Shown here: one piece after another, positions 25,545 through 33,924 of the stretch | Layout: the number at the start of each line of letters is the position of its first letter | How positions within the stretch are numbered: the first letter of the stretch is position 1 | Assembly (NCBI RefSeq): GCF_013201075.1 | Contig: NZ_CP053708.1 | Coordinates: 1,491,501-1,555,500 of the forward strand | DNA length: 64,000 nucleotides | Direction of reading: 5' to 3' | Source of the DNA: Lichenicola cladoniae | Lineage (GTDB): Bacteria > Pseudomonadota > Alphaproteobacteria > Acetobacterales > Acetobacteraceae | The notes under the pieces: generated by a model | The model's database searches: none | What the model saw: the letters and a program-made list of their open reading frames with translations, nothing else | What the model was told of the DNA's origin: nothing | Position numbers and translations under genes: made by a program

Positions 25545-26423
25545 GTGATTTCACGCATTGTCGCCGCTCTTGCCGTCATCCTCGCATGTCCCGCCATCTC
25601 CGACGCGGCCACGCCTGCAAAGCGGCAGGGAGTGCAGACCGTCTGTGTCGGCGGCTTTGTCGGCTTTCAGAATCTCACGCCGGCCAATACCAGGCTGCTC
25701 CGGGAAACCGGACGCGGCTGCCTGTATCTGCACGGTAGTGCGGTCGGTCCCGCGACCGCGGCGGCGGACCGGGCGGTCCTGAGTTCCTTGCGTTCGATGA
25801 CGGGGATATTCGAGGCGGGCCAGAACGACTTCTTCCTCCCGGGCAACGCCTACGACAATTATCTCGCGGCTTCAGGCTGGGTGCCGCGGCATATCCTGCT
25901 CAATACCCCCTCCGTCGACGAGTTCCTCGCGAGCCCTGGTCATGCCGACCTGATCGCCTACAAGGCCTGGGTCGATCAGGTCAGGACGCGGTTCCCCGGC
26001 ATCACGGTCGGACCGGTGCTGACGCCCGGGGGCGACGAGAAACATTTCAACGAGCCGTTCGCGACGGCGGACTATTGGAAGGATGCCCGCCTGGCGGCGA
26101 TCTATGGCGGGTCGCTGGCCATCGACATTCCATCGCGGAATTTCTTTCTCGTGCCGCACTGGGCAAAATTCGAGGAAAGCCAGATCCGCTGGGCCAACTC
26201 GGCCGGAGTGCGGTCGGACCTGATCCTGTCGCCGGGCGGGAGCAGGAGCTTCATGGCCGACACGCAGGCGGTGCTGGCTCGGCTGGTTGCCGACAACGCC
26301 GTGCCACTCTCGATCACCATCGAGAATTACGAGCCGGGTAGCGCCAGCACCATCGGGGAGGAAACGGCGCCCGAGACCCTCAACGCAGTCGCATTATGGG
26401 TCGCCCGGCATGCGCCGCGCTAA
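25545..26423 (+). CDS. Secreted protein homologous to the C-terminal module of the phage GH5 protein
   Basis: A 292-residue protein from GTG 25545 with a signal peptide (RIVAALAVILACPAISDAAT). The frame stays open upstream, but the signal peptide fixes the start. The mature protein aligns over its length with residues 465-733 of the phage protein at 13136-15337: VGGFVGFQNL with IGGFAGLTDL, PVLTPGGD with IVVTPGGN, AIYGGSLAIDIPSRNFF with EVYGGAACDDIPAAFYN, and IENYEPGSASTIGEETAPETLNAVALWVA with VENYTPGAGVSIGPETADTLNRAALWVA. The fold is not recognised; the regular pattern could be a TIM-barrel-like hydrolase or glucan-binding domain. It is secreted, so a role in the envelope or exopolysaccharide is likely. 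Three bases separate it from yedK. Confidence 0.75.
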   Translation: MISRIVAALAVILACPAISDAATPAKRQGVQTVCVGGFVGFQNLTPANTRLLRETGRGCLYLHGSAVGPATAAADRAVLSSLRSMTGIFEAGQNDFFLPGNAYDNYLAASGWVPRHILLNTPSVDEFLASPGHADLIAYKAWVDQVRTRFPGITVGPVLTPGGDEKHFNEPFATADYWKDARLAAIYGGSLAIDIPSRNFFLVPHWAKFEESQIRWANSAGVRSDLILSPGGSRSFMADTQAVLARLVADNAVPLSITIENYEPGSASTIGEETAPETLNAVALWVARHAPR

Positions 26424-26426
26424 CAC

Positions 26427-27122
26427 ATGTGCGGTCGTTTCGCCTCCGACCTCCCGCCCGAGCTGATCCGGCGGCTGTTCAGCACGATGGGCGCGATTCC
26501 GAACGACGTGCCGAGCTACAATGTCGCGCCGACGCAAAGCACGGCCGTGGTGCGCCGTCATCCGGAGACCGGCGAGCGCCATCTCGACCTGCTGCGCTGG
26601 GGGCTGATCCCGCACTGGTCGACGGACAAGGGCCGGCAGCCGATCAATGCAAGGGCGGAAACCGTCGCGTCGTCGGGCATGTTCCGCGGCGCGCTGGCTT
26701 CCCGGCGCTGCATCGTGCCGATGTCGGCCTTCTACGAATGGGACCAGGCGACCGCGCCGAAGCAGCCCTATGCGTTCGCGCGCAGCGACGGTACGCCACT
26801 GGCGCTCGCCGGCCTGTGGGAAGGCTGGTGGGACCCGGCGGGCGAGGTGGTGCGCAGCTTCACGATCATCACCACCGGCGCGAACGATACCCTTGCTGCG
26901 ATCCATGACCGGATGCCGGTCGTGCTCGAGCAGGATGACTGGGCAAGCTGGCTCGATACCGGGCCGGTCTCGTTGTTGCGCCCGGCCATGGATGCGGTCC
27001 TGCGGCGATGGAAGGTCGGCAGCCGGGTCAACTCGCCGCGGAACAACGATCCCACTCTCCTGGATCCGGTCGAGCAGGCCGCGGCGAACGACGCGCAGGA
27101 AGCGGGCCCGGACTCAGCCTAG
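26427..27122 (+). CDS. yedK: SOS response-associated peptidase, YedK/HMCES family
   Basis: A 231-residue protein with all active-site residues of the family: Cys2 (MCGRF) after Met removal, Asn74 and Arg76 in INARAET, Glu104 in AFYEW and His160 in AIHDRMPV. YedK forms a thiazolidine crosslink with abasic sites in single-stranded DNA and protects them during replication. It begins 3 bases after the secreted protein's stop, so the two may share a transcript by chance of position. Confidence 0.93.
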   Translation: MCGRFASDLPPELIRRLFSTMGAIPNDVPSYNVAPTQSTAVVRRHPETGERHLDLLRWGLIPHWSTDKGRQPINARAETVASSGMFRGALASRRCIVPMSAFYEWDQATAPKQPYAFARSDGTPLALAGLWEGWWDPAGEVVRSFTIITTGANDTLAAIHDRMPVVLEQDDWASWLDTGPVSLLRPAMDAVLRRWKVGSRVNSPRNNDPTLLDPVEQAAANDAQEAGPDSA

Positions 27123-27180
27123 GGCACAGCCGATCGGATAGCGTCCTGCTCGCGCACGTGATGAGCCGGACCGGCCGGCG

Positions 27181-27465
27181 TCAGATCGGTGTCCCGGCGA
27201 CGTGGCCGTTGCCGAGCAGGGCGTGGAACAGCAGGAGCAGCAGGAAGACCGCGATCAGCACGCCGAACAGACGCCCGAATACCCTGATCGCCGCAACGAT
27301 CAACAATACCAGCAGGACGATCAGGATGATCGTCTGCAACTCGCCGCCGATGCCGATATCTGCCAGCAGGCGGCGTGCGAACCCCTCGATCACGCCGATC
27401 GCGGCGGCCACGAGGTTGAACAGCCCGAGCAGCAGCCCCAGGACCAGGTTCATCGCGTGCTCCAT
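27181..27465 (-). CDS. Small two-segment membrane protein
   Basis: A 94-residue protein from ATG 27465 (ATG 27453 is the alternative). The first hydrophobic stretch is NLVLGLLLGLFNLVAAAIGVIEG. The second is TIILIVLLVLLIVAAIRVFGRLFGVLIAVFLLLLLFHALLG. No family recognised. The longer open frame upstream overlaps other genes and has no start signal, so it was trimmed. It is divergent from the DoxX-like gene at 27595. Confidence 0.6.
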   Translation of the reverse strand: MEHAMNLVLGLLLGLFNLVAAAIGVIEGFARRLLADIGIGGELQTIILIVLLVLLIVAAIRVFGRLFGVLIAVFLLLLLFHALLGNGHVAGTPI

Positions 27466-27594
27466 TCGGCCTCCGTTCGGGTGCAGGACTGCATCCAGCC
27501 CATTCTGGAGGCGGAACCACACCTCTGCAACCGCCGGCGAACTGTGCCCACCCGAGGAACGTTCGCCTCTGGTCCAAGCCAGGAAAACGCCATC

Positions 27595-27939
27595 ATGACC
27601 AGTCCGATAGCCAAGCGCAGCCACCGGCCCTCCCTCTGGACCGGCCTTGTCGGCCTCGTGTTCGCGACCGCGGGCATCGCCAAGCTCACCGCGGTCGCGC
27701 CGGAAGCCGCCCTGTTCAAGAGCTGGGGCTGGACCGAGAAGGACATGCAGACGATGGGTGCCACCGAGCTGCTGGGCGCGGCATTGCTCGTCACGCATTC
27801 GACGCAGCGGGCGGGCGCGATGCTGCTGAGCAGCACGTCGGTGTGCCTGTTGCTGGCCGAGATCAAGCACAACAACGACATGCTGGTGACCCCGCGCGCC
27901 GGCCTGCTGCTGGCCGCGCTGACCGGCTTCCTGCGCTAG
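27595..27939 (+). CDS. DoxX-like small membrane protein
   Basis: A 114-residue protein from ATG 27595. It has a DoxX-type pattern: WTGLVGLVFATAGIAKLT at the N-terminus, then KSWGWTEKDMQTMGATELLGAALLV, and two further hydrophobic segments. DoxX-like proteins are small four-helix membrane proteins, sometimes linked to redox or acid stress. It is monocistronic, with its stop 10 bases from the end of the opposing DUF3253 gene. Confidence 0.65.
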   Translation: MTSPIAKRSHRPSLWTGLVGLVFATAGIAKLTAVAPEAALFKSWGWTEKDMQTMGATELLGAALLVTHSTQRAGAMLLSSTSVCLLLAEIKHNNDMLVTPRAGLLLAALTGFLR

Positions 27940-27949
27940 GCGCGCTGTC

Positions 27950-28228
27950 CTAGTCGGGAGTGCCGGGTCGCAGGCGGAGCCGGATCACGCCCTTGATCGC
28001 GTCGGGCTCGACCGGCCGGCCCTTGCGCAGGATGTCGATCAGCCCCTCGCGGCTGAGGGCCTGGGCGGCGACGCGGACCGGACCCATCAGGCTGTTCCAT
28101 CCTTCGCCGTAGGCGCGCGCGACCTCGCTGGGACAGATCGACTTGTCCGCGCCTCGCTCGATCACCTGCCGCAGGATTTCCGCGCGCAATTCGTCGGCCG
28201 AGGGCGGATTGTCGATCGTCCCTGCCAT
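27950..28228 (-). CDS. DUF3253 family protein
   Basis: A 92-residue protein matching DUF3253: an ADELRAEILRQVIERGADKSICPSEVARAYGEGW opening, then LMGPVRVAAQALSREGLIDILRKG and a closing GVIRLRLR. The layout is that of a winged-helix-like domain. Its start overlaps the stop of the upstream isocitrate dehydrogenase gene (ATGA), so the two are translationally coupled. Function unknown. Confidence 0.8.
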   Translation of the reverse strand: MAGTIDNPPSADELRAEILRQVIERGADKSICPSEVARAYGEGWNSLMGPVRVAAQALSREGLIDILRKGRPVEPDAIKGVIRLRLRPGTPD

Positions 28229-29247
28229 CAGCGCAGTTGCTGCAGCAAGGCGTCGGTCAGGTCGCGTGTCCCGGCCGTGCCGCCGAGGTCTCGGGTGCGC
28301 AGACCGGCCGCCAGCATCCGGTCGATGCCGGCGGTCAGGCGATCGGCCAGATCGGCGCGGCCGACATGCTGAAGCATCAGCCCGGTCGAGAGCAGCATCG
28401 CCAGCGGATTGGCCACGCCCTTGCCGGCGATGTCCGGCGCCGAGCCGTGCACCGCCTCGAAAATTGCCGCATCGGTGCCGATATTCGCCCCCGGCGCCAT
28501 GCCGAGGCCACCGACCAGGCCGGCGATCAGGTCGGACAGGATGTCGCCGAACAGGTTGGTGGTGACGATCACGTCGTACTGCCATGGATCGAGCACGAGC
28601 TGCATGGCGCAGGCATCGACGATGCGGTCGTTCATCTCGACCCGGCCCTCGTATTCCTTGGCGACCTTGCGGCCCTCCTCGAGGAACAATCCGGTCAGCG
28701 CCTTCAGGATGTTGGCCTTGTGGACGATCGTGACCTTCTTGCGGCCGTTCTTGACCGCATAGTCGAAGGCGTATTCCACGATCCGGCGGCACTCGGTGCG
28801 GGTGTTGAAGCCGGTCGACATCGCGATCGCGCGGGGGTCGTGGCCGAGCGGCATGTAATGTTCCATCGCCGCGTAGAACCCTTCCAGGTTCTCGCGCACG
28901 AGCACGATGTCGATCGCCTCGAACCGGCCGCCGGGGATCAGGGTCCGCGCCGGACGCAGATTGGCGTACAGCTCGAATTCCTTGCGCAACGTCACGTTGA
29001 TCGACTTGAAGCCGCCGCCGACCGGGGTGGTCAGCGGACCCTTCAGGGCCAGCCCGGTACGCCGGATGCTGTCGAGTGTCGCCAGCGGCAGCGGGTCGCC
29101 GCTGTCGCCGACCGCCGCCAGGCCGGCCAGTTGACGGTCCCACTCGAAGGGTGCCCCGAGCGAGTCCAGGATCTCGACGACGGACTCGACGATCTCAGGG
29201 CCGATACCGTCGCCGGGGATCAACGTGGCCGGGATCTTGTCGGGCAT
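28228..29247 (-). CDS. Isocitrate/isopropylmalate dehydrogenase family protein, probably NAD-type isocitrate dehydrogenase
   Basis: A 339-residue protein with the beta-decarboxylating dehydrogenase signature: GDGIGPEI at the N-terminus, FELYANLRPARTLIPG with substrate-binding arginines, and VVRENLEGFYAAMEHY-like residues. It also has the metal-binding DVIVTTNLFGDILSDL and a HGSAPDIAGKGVANPLA cofactor loop. The GGGFKSINV and RENLEGFY segments favour NAD-isocitrate dehydrogenase over LeuB. It would act in the TCA cycle. Its stop overlaps the DUF3253 start, and aminopeptidase P lies 2 bases upstream. Confidence 0.82.
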   Translation of the reverse strand: MPDKIPATLIPGDGIGPEIVESVVEILDSLGAPFEWDRQLAGLAAVGDSGDPLPLATLDSIRRTGLALKGPLTTPVGGGFKSINVTLRKEFELYANLRPARTLIPGGRFEAIDIVLVRENLEGFYAAMEHYMPLGHDPRAIAMSTGFNTRTECRRIVEYAFDYAVKNGRKKVTIVHKANILKALTGLFLEEGRKVAKEYEGRVEMNDRIVDACAMQLVLDPWQYDVIVTTNLFGDILSDLIAGLVGGLGMAPGANIGTDAAIFEAVHGSAPDIAGKGVANPLAMLLSTGLMLQHVGRADLADRLTAGIDRMLAAGLRTRDLGGTAGTRDLTDALLQQLR

Positions 29248-29249
29248 TC

Positions 29250-31094
29250 TCAAAGCTCCTTCTGGTCGTGCGACACCGGGTCGAGCGGTGCGCAGGCGCC
29301 TGCGAGCCAGTCCCGGACCGGCCCCGGCAGGCCGGGGCCGATCTCGCGCAGTACGCGTGCATGGTAGCGGTCGATCCACTCGATGTCCGCCGGGGCCAGC
29401 AGGGCAGGTTCGATCAAGGCACGATCGAATGGCGCCAGGGTCAGGGTGTCGAACTCCAGAAAGCGGCGGCTGGCGTCCCGGCCGCTGTCGGGCGGCCCAT
29501 CGAACGTGGCGACCTGCACCAGCAGCAGGTTCTCCACACGCATGCCGTAGGCGCCCGGCAGGTAGTAGCCGGGCTCGTCGGACAGGATCATGCCCGCCTC
29601 GATCGGGATCGGCCGGGCGGTGGCCGAGATGCCGCACGGCCCCTCATGCACGGCAAGATAGCTGCCGATGCCGTGGCCGGTGCCGTGGTCGTAGTCGAGG
29701 CCGGCCTGCCACAGCGCGGCGCGGGCGAACGCATCCAGTCTGCCGCCATGCACGCCGGCCGGGAACCGGGCCCGCGCCAGGGCAATGTGGCCCTGCAGCA
29801 CCCGTGTCGCATGGTCGCGGACGACCGAAGGCGCCGCTCCCGGGCCGCTCCAGATCGTGCGGGTGACATCGGTGGTGCCGTCCGGATACTGGCCGCCGCT
29901 GTCGATCAGGTAGACCTCGTCCGCCTGCAGCCGCCGCGCGGTCGCCGGATCGGCGCGGTAATGGATGATCGCGCCGTTCGGCCCGGTGCCGGAGATCGCC
30001 GGAAAGCTCTCGCCGCGATAGTCGGGTGCCTGGCTCCGGAACGCGTCGAGCTGGCCTGAGAGCTCGGTCTCGCTGCGGCCGATGCCGCGCCCGGCCACGA
30101 AATGCAGGAACTGGCACAGCGCGATGCCGTCGCGCCGGTGCGCGTTCCGCGAGCCCTGCTGCTCGACGGCGTTCTTGCGCGCCTTCGGCAACAGGCAGGG
30201 ATCGGGTGCGGCGGAAATGGTGGCGCCTGCCGTCCGCAGCGTCTGGGCGAACCAGGCGGCGGCTCCGGCCGGATCGAGCCGGACCCGGCGATCGACGAGG
30301 CCAGCGAGGGCAGGGGCGATCGCCTCGGGCGGCTGGACGCTGACGCTGTTGCCGAGCCAGCGCAGCGTCTCCGCCGGCAGTTGCTCCGGTGCCATGAACA
30401 GGGTGGCGGTCTCGTCGGCGCTCAGCAGCGCGAACCCCAGCGCCATCGGGGTGAAATCGACGTCGCGTCCGCGAATGTTGAACAGCCAGGCGATCGAGGC
30501 CGGATCGGTGAGCATCACCGCATCCTCGCCGGCGTCGCGCAGCAGGAGGGCGATCTCCTGCCGCTTCTCCTGCGAGGACCGGCCGGCGAACTCGATCGCA
30601 TGCGGCAGCGCCGGCGTACGCGGCGGCAGTGGCCGGTCGGTCCAGACCGCGTCGACCGGATTGCGCGACAGCGCCACCAGCTCCAGCCCGGGCTTGCTGT
30701 AGCGGGCCAGCGCATCCGAGCCCAGCAGCCACGGATCGTAGCCGATCCGCGCGGCCCGTCCGGCGATCGCCGCGGTGGCGGTCTCGGCAAGCCAGGTCTC
30801 GGGCGGCTCCAGCGTCAGGTGCAGGCGCTGGTAGCTCGCCTCCTCCACCTGCGAGGCGAGCTGCAGCACGTAGCGGCCATCGGAGAACACGGCCGCCGTT
30901 CCCGGCAGCACGATGGCCACGCCGGCGCTGCCGGTGAAGCCGGTCAGCCAGGCCAGCCGCTCGGCGTAGGGGGCGACATATTCGCCCAGATGCTCGTCGC
31001 CGCGCGGGAGGATGAACCCGTCCACACCCTGCTCGGCCAGTTCTGCGCGCAACGCTGCGAGGTGCGCCGCCGTGTTCGATCTCGTCTGCGTCAT
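29250..31094 (-). CDS. pepP: Aminopeptidase P family Xaa-Pro peptidase (M24B)
   Basis: A 614-residue long-form aminopeptidase P from ATG 31094. It has two N-terminal creatinase-like domains (GFILPRGDEHLGEYVAP) and the C-terminal pita-bread domain. Metal ligands are visible: the two aspartates in DSGGQYPDGTTDVTRT, the histidine in GHGIGSYLAVHEGP, and the glutamates in SDEPGYY and RVENLLLV. It removes N-terminal residues before proline. The gene ends 2 bases before the dehydrogenase start, so pepP, the dehydrogenase and the DUF3253 gene form one operon. Confidence 0.92.
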   Translation of the reverse strand: MTQTRSNTAAHLAALRAELAEQGVDGFILPRGDEHLGEYVAPYAERLAWLTGFTGSAGVAIVLPGTAAVFSDGRYVLQLASQVEEASYQRLHLTLEPPETWLAETATAAIAGRAARIGYDPWLLGSDALARYSKPGLELVALSRNPVDAVWTDRPLPPRTPALPHAIEFAGRSSQEKRQEIALLLRDAGEDAVMLTDPASIAWLFNIRGRDVDFTPMALGFALLSADETATLFMAPEQLPAETLRWLGNSVSVQPPEAIAPALAGLVDRRVRLDPAGAAAWFAQTLRTAGATISAAPDPCLLPKARKNAVEQQGSRNAHRRDGIALCQFLHFVAGRGIGRSETELSGQLDAFRSQAPDYRGESFPAISGTGPNGAIIHYRADPATARRLQADEVYLIDSGGQYPDGTTDVTRTIWSGPGAAPSVVRDHATRVLQGHIALARARFPAGVHGGRLDAFARAALWQAGLDYDHGTGHGIGSYLAVHEGPCGISATARPIPIEAGMILSDEPGYYLPGAYGMRVENLLLVQVATFDGPPDSGRDASRRFLEFDTLTLAPFDRALIEPALLAPADIEWIDRYHARVLREIGPGLPGPVRDWLAGACAPLDPVSHDQKEL

Positions 31095-31289
31095 GCCGCC
31101 AAGGATCGACCTCCCGGCCCGCCTAGTCCAGAGGGTGCGCGGACGTTGATTTAAGACAGATGCAGCCGTCAGGTCTGCCAGCGTCTCGTCGCAGTACAGC
31201 AAGCCTCTGGAAGCTCGCAAGGCCAGAACAGCCCTTGTTTAGGGAGATTAGCAGGTTTAGGTAGGTTTATGGATCTTTGAGGGTTTATA

Positions 31290-32465
31290 GTGGACGCGAC
31301 TCTCAACCCTTATGCCCCCGGTGCAGGCACCCCGCCCCCGACGTTGGCCGGGCGCGATAAGTTACTCGAGTCAGCACGGATCGCACTTGCGCGCATCAGG
31401 ATCGGGCGCCCCGCCAAGAGCTTCATCGCCGTCGGACTACGAGGTGTCGGCAAGACCGTCATCATGAATGAAGTACAGAAGATCGCGGAAGCCGAGCAAT
31501 TTCATTCGATCTACATCGAGGCATACGATGAGATCAGGTTTCCGGAAGTGCTGGCCAAGGCTCTTCGCCCGATCCTCCTCAAGCTATCCCGCAAGGAAGC
31601 AGCGCACCACCTCGCTGTCCGGGCCTGGGCCGGACTGCGTAACTTTGCATCGGCCTTCGACATATCGTTCCAGGGAATCGATGTATCGGTAAAAACCGAG
31701 GAAGGCCTGGCGGATACCGGCGACATTACGGCCGACCTGCCTGACCTCCTTGTTTCGATCGGGGAAGCCGCCAAAGCAACGGCAACGGCACTCACGATTA
31801 TCATCGATGAAGTGCAATACCTGTCCGAGCTCGATATGTCCGCGCTGATCATGGCGCTACACCGTTGTAACCAGAAGTCTCTTCCTGTCGTCCTGTTTGG
31901 CGCCGGCCTGCCGCAGCTTCGGGGGAGGATGGGTGACGCCAAATCTTATGTCGAGCGGCTCTTCGACTTTCCGGAGATCGATGCACTACCGGACGACGAC
32001 GCGAGGATGGCGATCGAGAAACCGGCCAACGACGAGGGCGTTCGATATTCCGCCGACGCGCTCGCCGAAATCCTGCGCGTTACCGCCTGCTACCCCTATT
32101 TCATCCAGGAATGGGGCCATTTCGCCTGGGCTACTGCAAAGTCGAGTCCAATCACTCTACAGGATGTCACGCGGTCGCATGACGCTGCCATCGCCAAGCT
32201 CGACGAGAGTTTCTTCCGAGTACGCCTGGACCGAATGACTCCGACCGAGCGTCGTTATATGCGAGCACTTGCGGATCTCGGTCCGGGTCCGCATCGCTCG
32301 GGCGACGTCGCAAAAGTCTATGGCGCCCCCGTTACGAGTGCTGCCCCTATACGGTCCGGCTTGATTGCCAAGGGGATGATCTACAGTCCGGCTCACGGTG
32401 ATACGGCGTTTACCGTTCCGCTATTCGACGAGTTCATGCGTCGGGAAATGCCAGACAGAAAGTGA
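31290..32465 (+). CDS. Stand-alone AAA ATPase of unknown role
   Basis: A 391-residue protein from GTG 31290 with Walker A GLRGVGKT (residues 49-56), Walker B LTIIIDEVQ (about 168-176), a sensor-like VLFGAGLPQLRG segment, and a C-terminal winged-helix-like region (MTPTERRYMRALADLG with DVAKVYG). The layout resembles the AAA_16/ORC-like ATPases found singly in bacterial genomes, some on mobile elements. GC is lower than its neighbours and it is divergent from pepP with no operon partner. The 5' leader has repeated ggtttag/ggtttat words. Role unknown. Confidence 0.75.
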   Translation: MDATLNPYAPGAGTPPPTLAGRDKLLESARIALARIRIGRPAKSFIAVGLRGVGKTVIMNEVQKIAEAEQFHSIYIEAYDEIRFPEVLAKALRPILLKLSRKEAAHHLAVRAWAGLRNFASAFDISFQGIDVSVKTEEGLADTGDITADLPDLLVSIGEAAKATATALTIIIDEVQYLSELDMSALIMALHRCNQKSLPVVLFGAGLPQLRGRMGDAKSYVERLFDFPEIDALPDDDARMAIEKPANDEGVRYSADALAEILRVTACYPYFIQEWGHFAWATAKSSPITLQDVTRSHDAAIAKLDESFFRVRLDRMTPTERRYMRALADLGPGPHRSGDVAKVYGAPVTSAAPIRSGLIAKGMIYSPAHGDTAFTVPLFDEFMRREMPDRK

Positions 32466-32533
32466 CATAACGACCATCGTTGATGCGGCAGACTACCGCG
32501 CCTGTTCCGTCGTCGGGATGTTGAACGGAGTGA

Positions 32534-33019
32534 TCAGAGCAGCCTGTGCATGAAGGTGAGATCGAGCCAGCGGTCGAACTTCCGGCCGACCTGCGGCAGG
32601 GTCGCGGCCTGGGTAAAACCGAAACGCTCGTGCAGGGTGATCGAGACGAGGTTTTCCGTGGCGATGGCGCCGATCATCGCGTGCTTGCCGTGCGCCTGCG
32701 CGCGCTCGATCAAGGCGCCGAGCATGGCCCGGCCAAGGCCGAGCCGCTGTGCCGCCGTATCGATATACAGCGAATGCTCGACCGTGTGCAGGAAGCCGTC
32801 ATGCGGACGGAACGGACCGTAGGAGCCGAAGCCCTGGACCGATCCCTCGTGCTCGGCAACCAGCACCGGAAGGCCCACCGACTGGCGATCCCGCATCCAG
32901 ACGGTCCGGGATTCCAGCGTCGCCGGGATGATCGTCCAGAGCGCGGTGCCGTTCAGGATCGCATCGTTGGTGATGTCCAGGATCCGCGGCAGGTCGGCCG
33001 GAACGGCATCGCGGATCAC
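32534..33019 (-). CDS. GNAT family N-acetyltransferase, phosphinothricin acetyltransferase-like
   Basis: A 161-residue protein from GTG 33019, which overlaps the prmA stop (GTGA). It carries the Pat/Bar-type features: VIRDAVPADLPRILDITNDAI, VEHSLYIDTAAQRLGLGRAMLGALIERA with the acetyl-CoA-binding GLGRAM loop, and a closing GFTQAATLPQVGRKFDRWLDLTFM. It would N-acetylate small amines or amino acid analogues. The open frame extends further upstream but overlaps prmA. It is likely co-transcribed with prmA and the helicase. Confidence 0.85.
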   Translation of the reverse strand: MIRDAVPADLPRILDITNDAILNGTALWTIIPATLESRTVWMRDRQSVGLPVLVAEHEGSVQGFGSYGPFRPHDGFLHTVEHSLYIDTAAQRLGLGRAMLGALIERAQAHGKHAMIGAIATENLVSITLHERFGFTQAATLPQVGRKFDRWLDLTFMHRLL

Positions 33020-33924
33020 CCGCCGCGGCCCGGCTTGCGCAGCACCAGCGTCGCCCAGTCGCCTTCGATCAGCCGATGTTCCAGCACCAGCCCCTGGCGA
33101 CGATGGGCGGCCAGCACCATCCGCACCTGCGTATCGAGCAGCCCGGCCAGAATCACCGTACCGCCGGGTGCCAGCTGCCGTCCGAGGTCGCGTGCCATCA
33201 TGCAGAGTGGGCGCGCCAGGATGTTGGCGAACACCAGGTCGAACGGACCGCCGGCGCGGATGTCCGGGGTTCGCCAGCCATTGCCGTGGCGGCAGACCAG
33301 CTGGTTTCGCAATCCGTTCATCGCCGCGTTCTGTGCCGCAACCCGCACCGACCACGGCTCGATGTCCACTGCCAGCACCTTCGCGTGGAGCAGGCTCGCA
33401 GCACCCATCGCCAGGATGCCGGAGCCGCAGCCGAGATCCAGGATCCGGGCCGGCCGGCGATAGGCGATGCGCTCCAGCGCGCGCAGGCAGCCGCGCGTGG
33501 AGCCGTGCTCGCCCGAGCCGAACGCGATGCCTGCATCCAGCGTCAGGGTGATCCGGTGCCCGCCGGTGGTTGCCAGCAGGTGGGTGCCGCGGATCGAGAA
33601 GCGCTTGCCGACCTGCTGCTCGGGAAAGCTCTCGTAGGTGCGGGCGAGCCAGCCCTCGGCCTCGGTGTCCGAGCGTTCCAGCGTCGCGATCAGCCCGGTG
33701 GCCGCGGCAGCCAGGGCGAGTGCGGATTGCAGCATGACCTCGCCGACGCCGACATCCTTGACACCCTCGATCCGCCAGATCGTCTGGGTGTCGTCCGCCT
33801 CGAAGATGCCGACCGTGGTGCAGACGCTGGCGAGCGCGCTTTCGTAGGCCTCGACGGCGCTGTCCGGGACGGTGACATGCACCGTTTCCAGCCGCGTCGC
33901 GTGACGCCGGGTCATCACCGTCAT
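33016..33924 (-). CDS. prmA: Ribosomal protein L11 methyltransferase
   Basis: A 302-residue class I SAM methyltransferase of the PrmA family. It has an N-terminal substrate-binding domain and then FGSGEHGSTRGCLRAL, the SAM motif ARILDLGCGSGILAMGA and the catalytic-loop FDLVFANILARPL. It methylates L11 at lysines and the N-terminus. Both ends overlap neighbours: its stop overlaps the acetyltransferase start and its ATG overlaps the upstream helicase stop (ATGA). Confidence 0.92.
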   Translation of the reverse strand: MTVMTRRHATRLETVHVTVPDSAVEAYESALASVCTTVGIFEADDTQTIWRIEGVKDVGVGEVMLQSALALAAAATGLIATLERSDTEAEGWLARTYESFPEQQVGKRFSIRGTHLLATTGGHRITLTLDAGIAFGSGEHGSTRGCLRALERIAYRRPARILDLGCGSGILAMGAASLLHAKVLAVDIEPWSVRVAAQNAAMNGLRNQLVCRHGNGWRTPDIRAGGPFDLVFANILARPLCMMARDLGRQLAPGGTVILAGLLDTQVRMVLAAHRRQGLVLEHRLIEGDWATLVLRKPGRGG

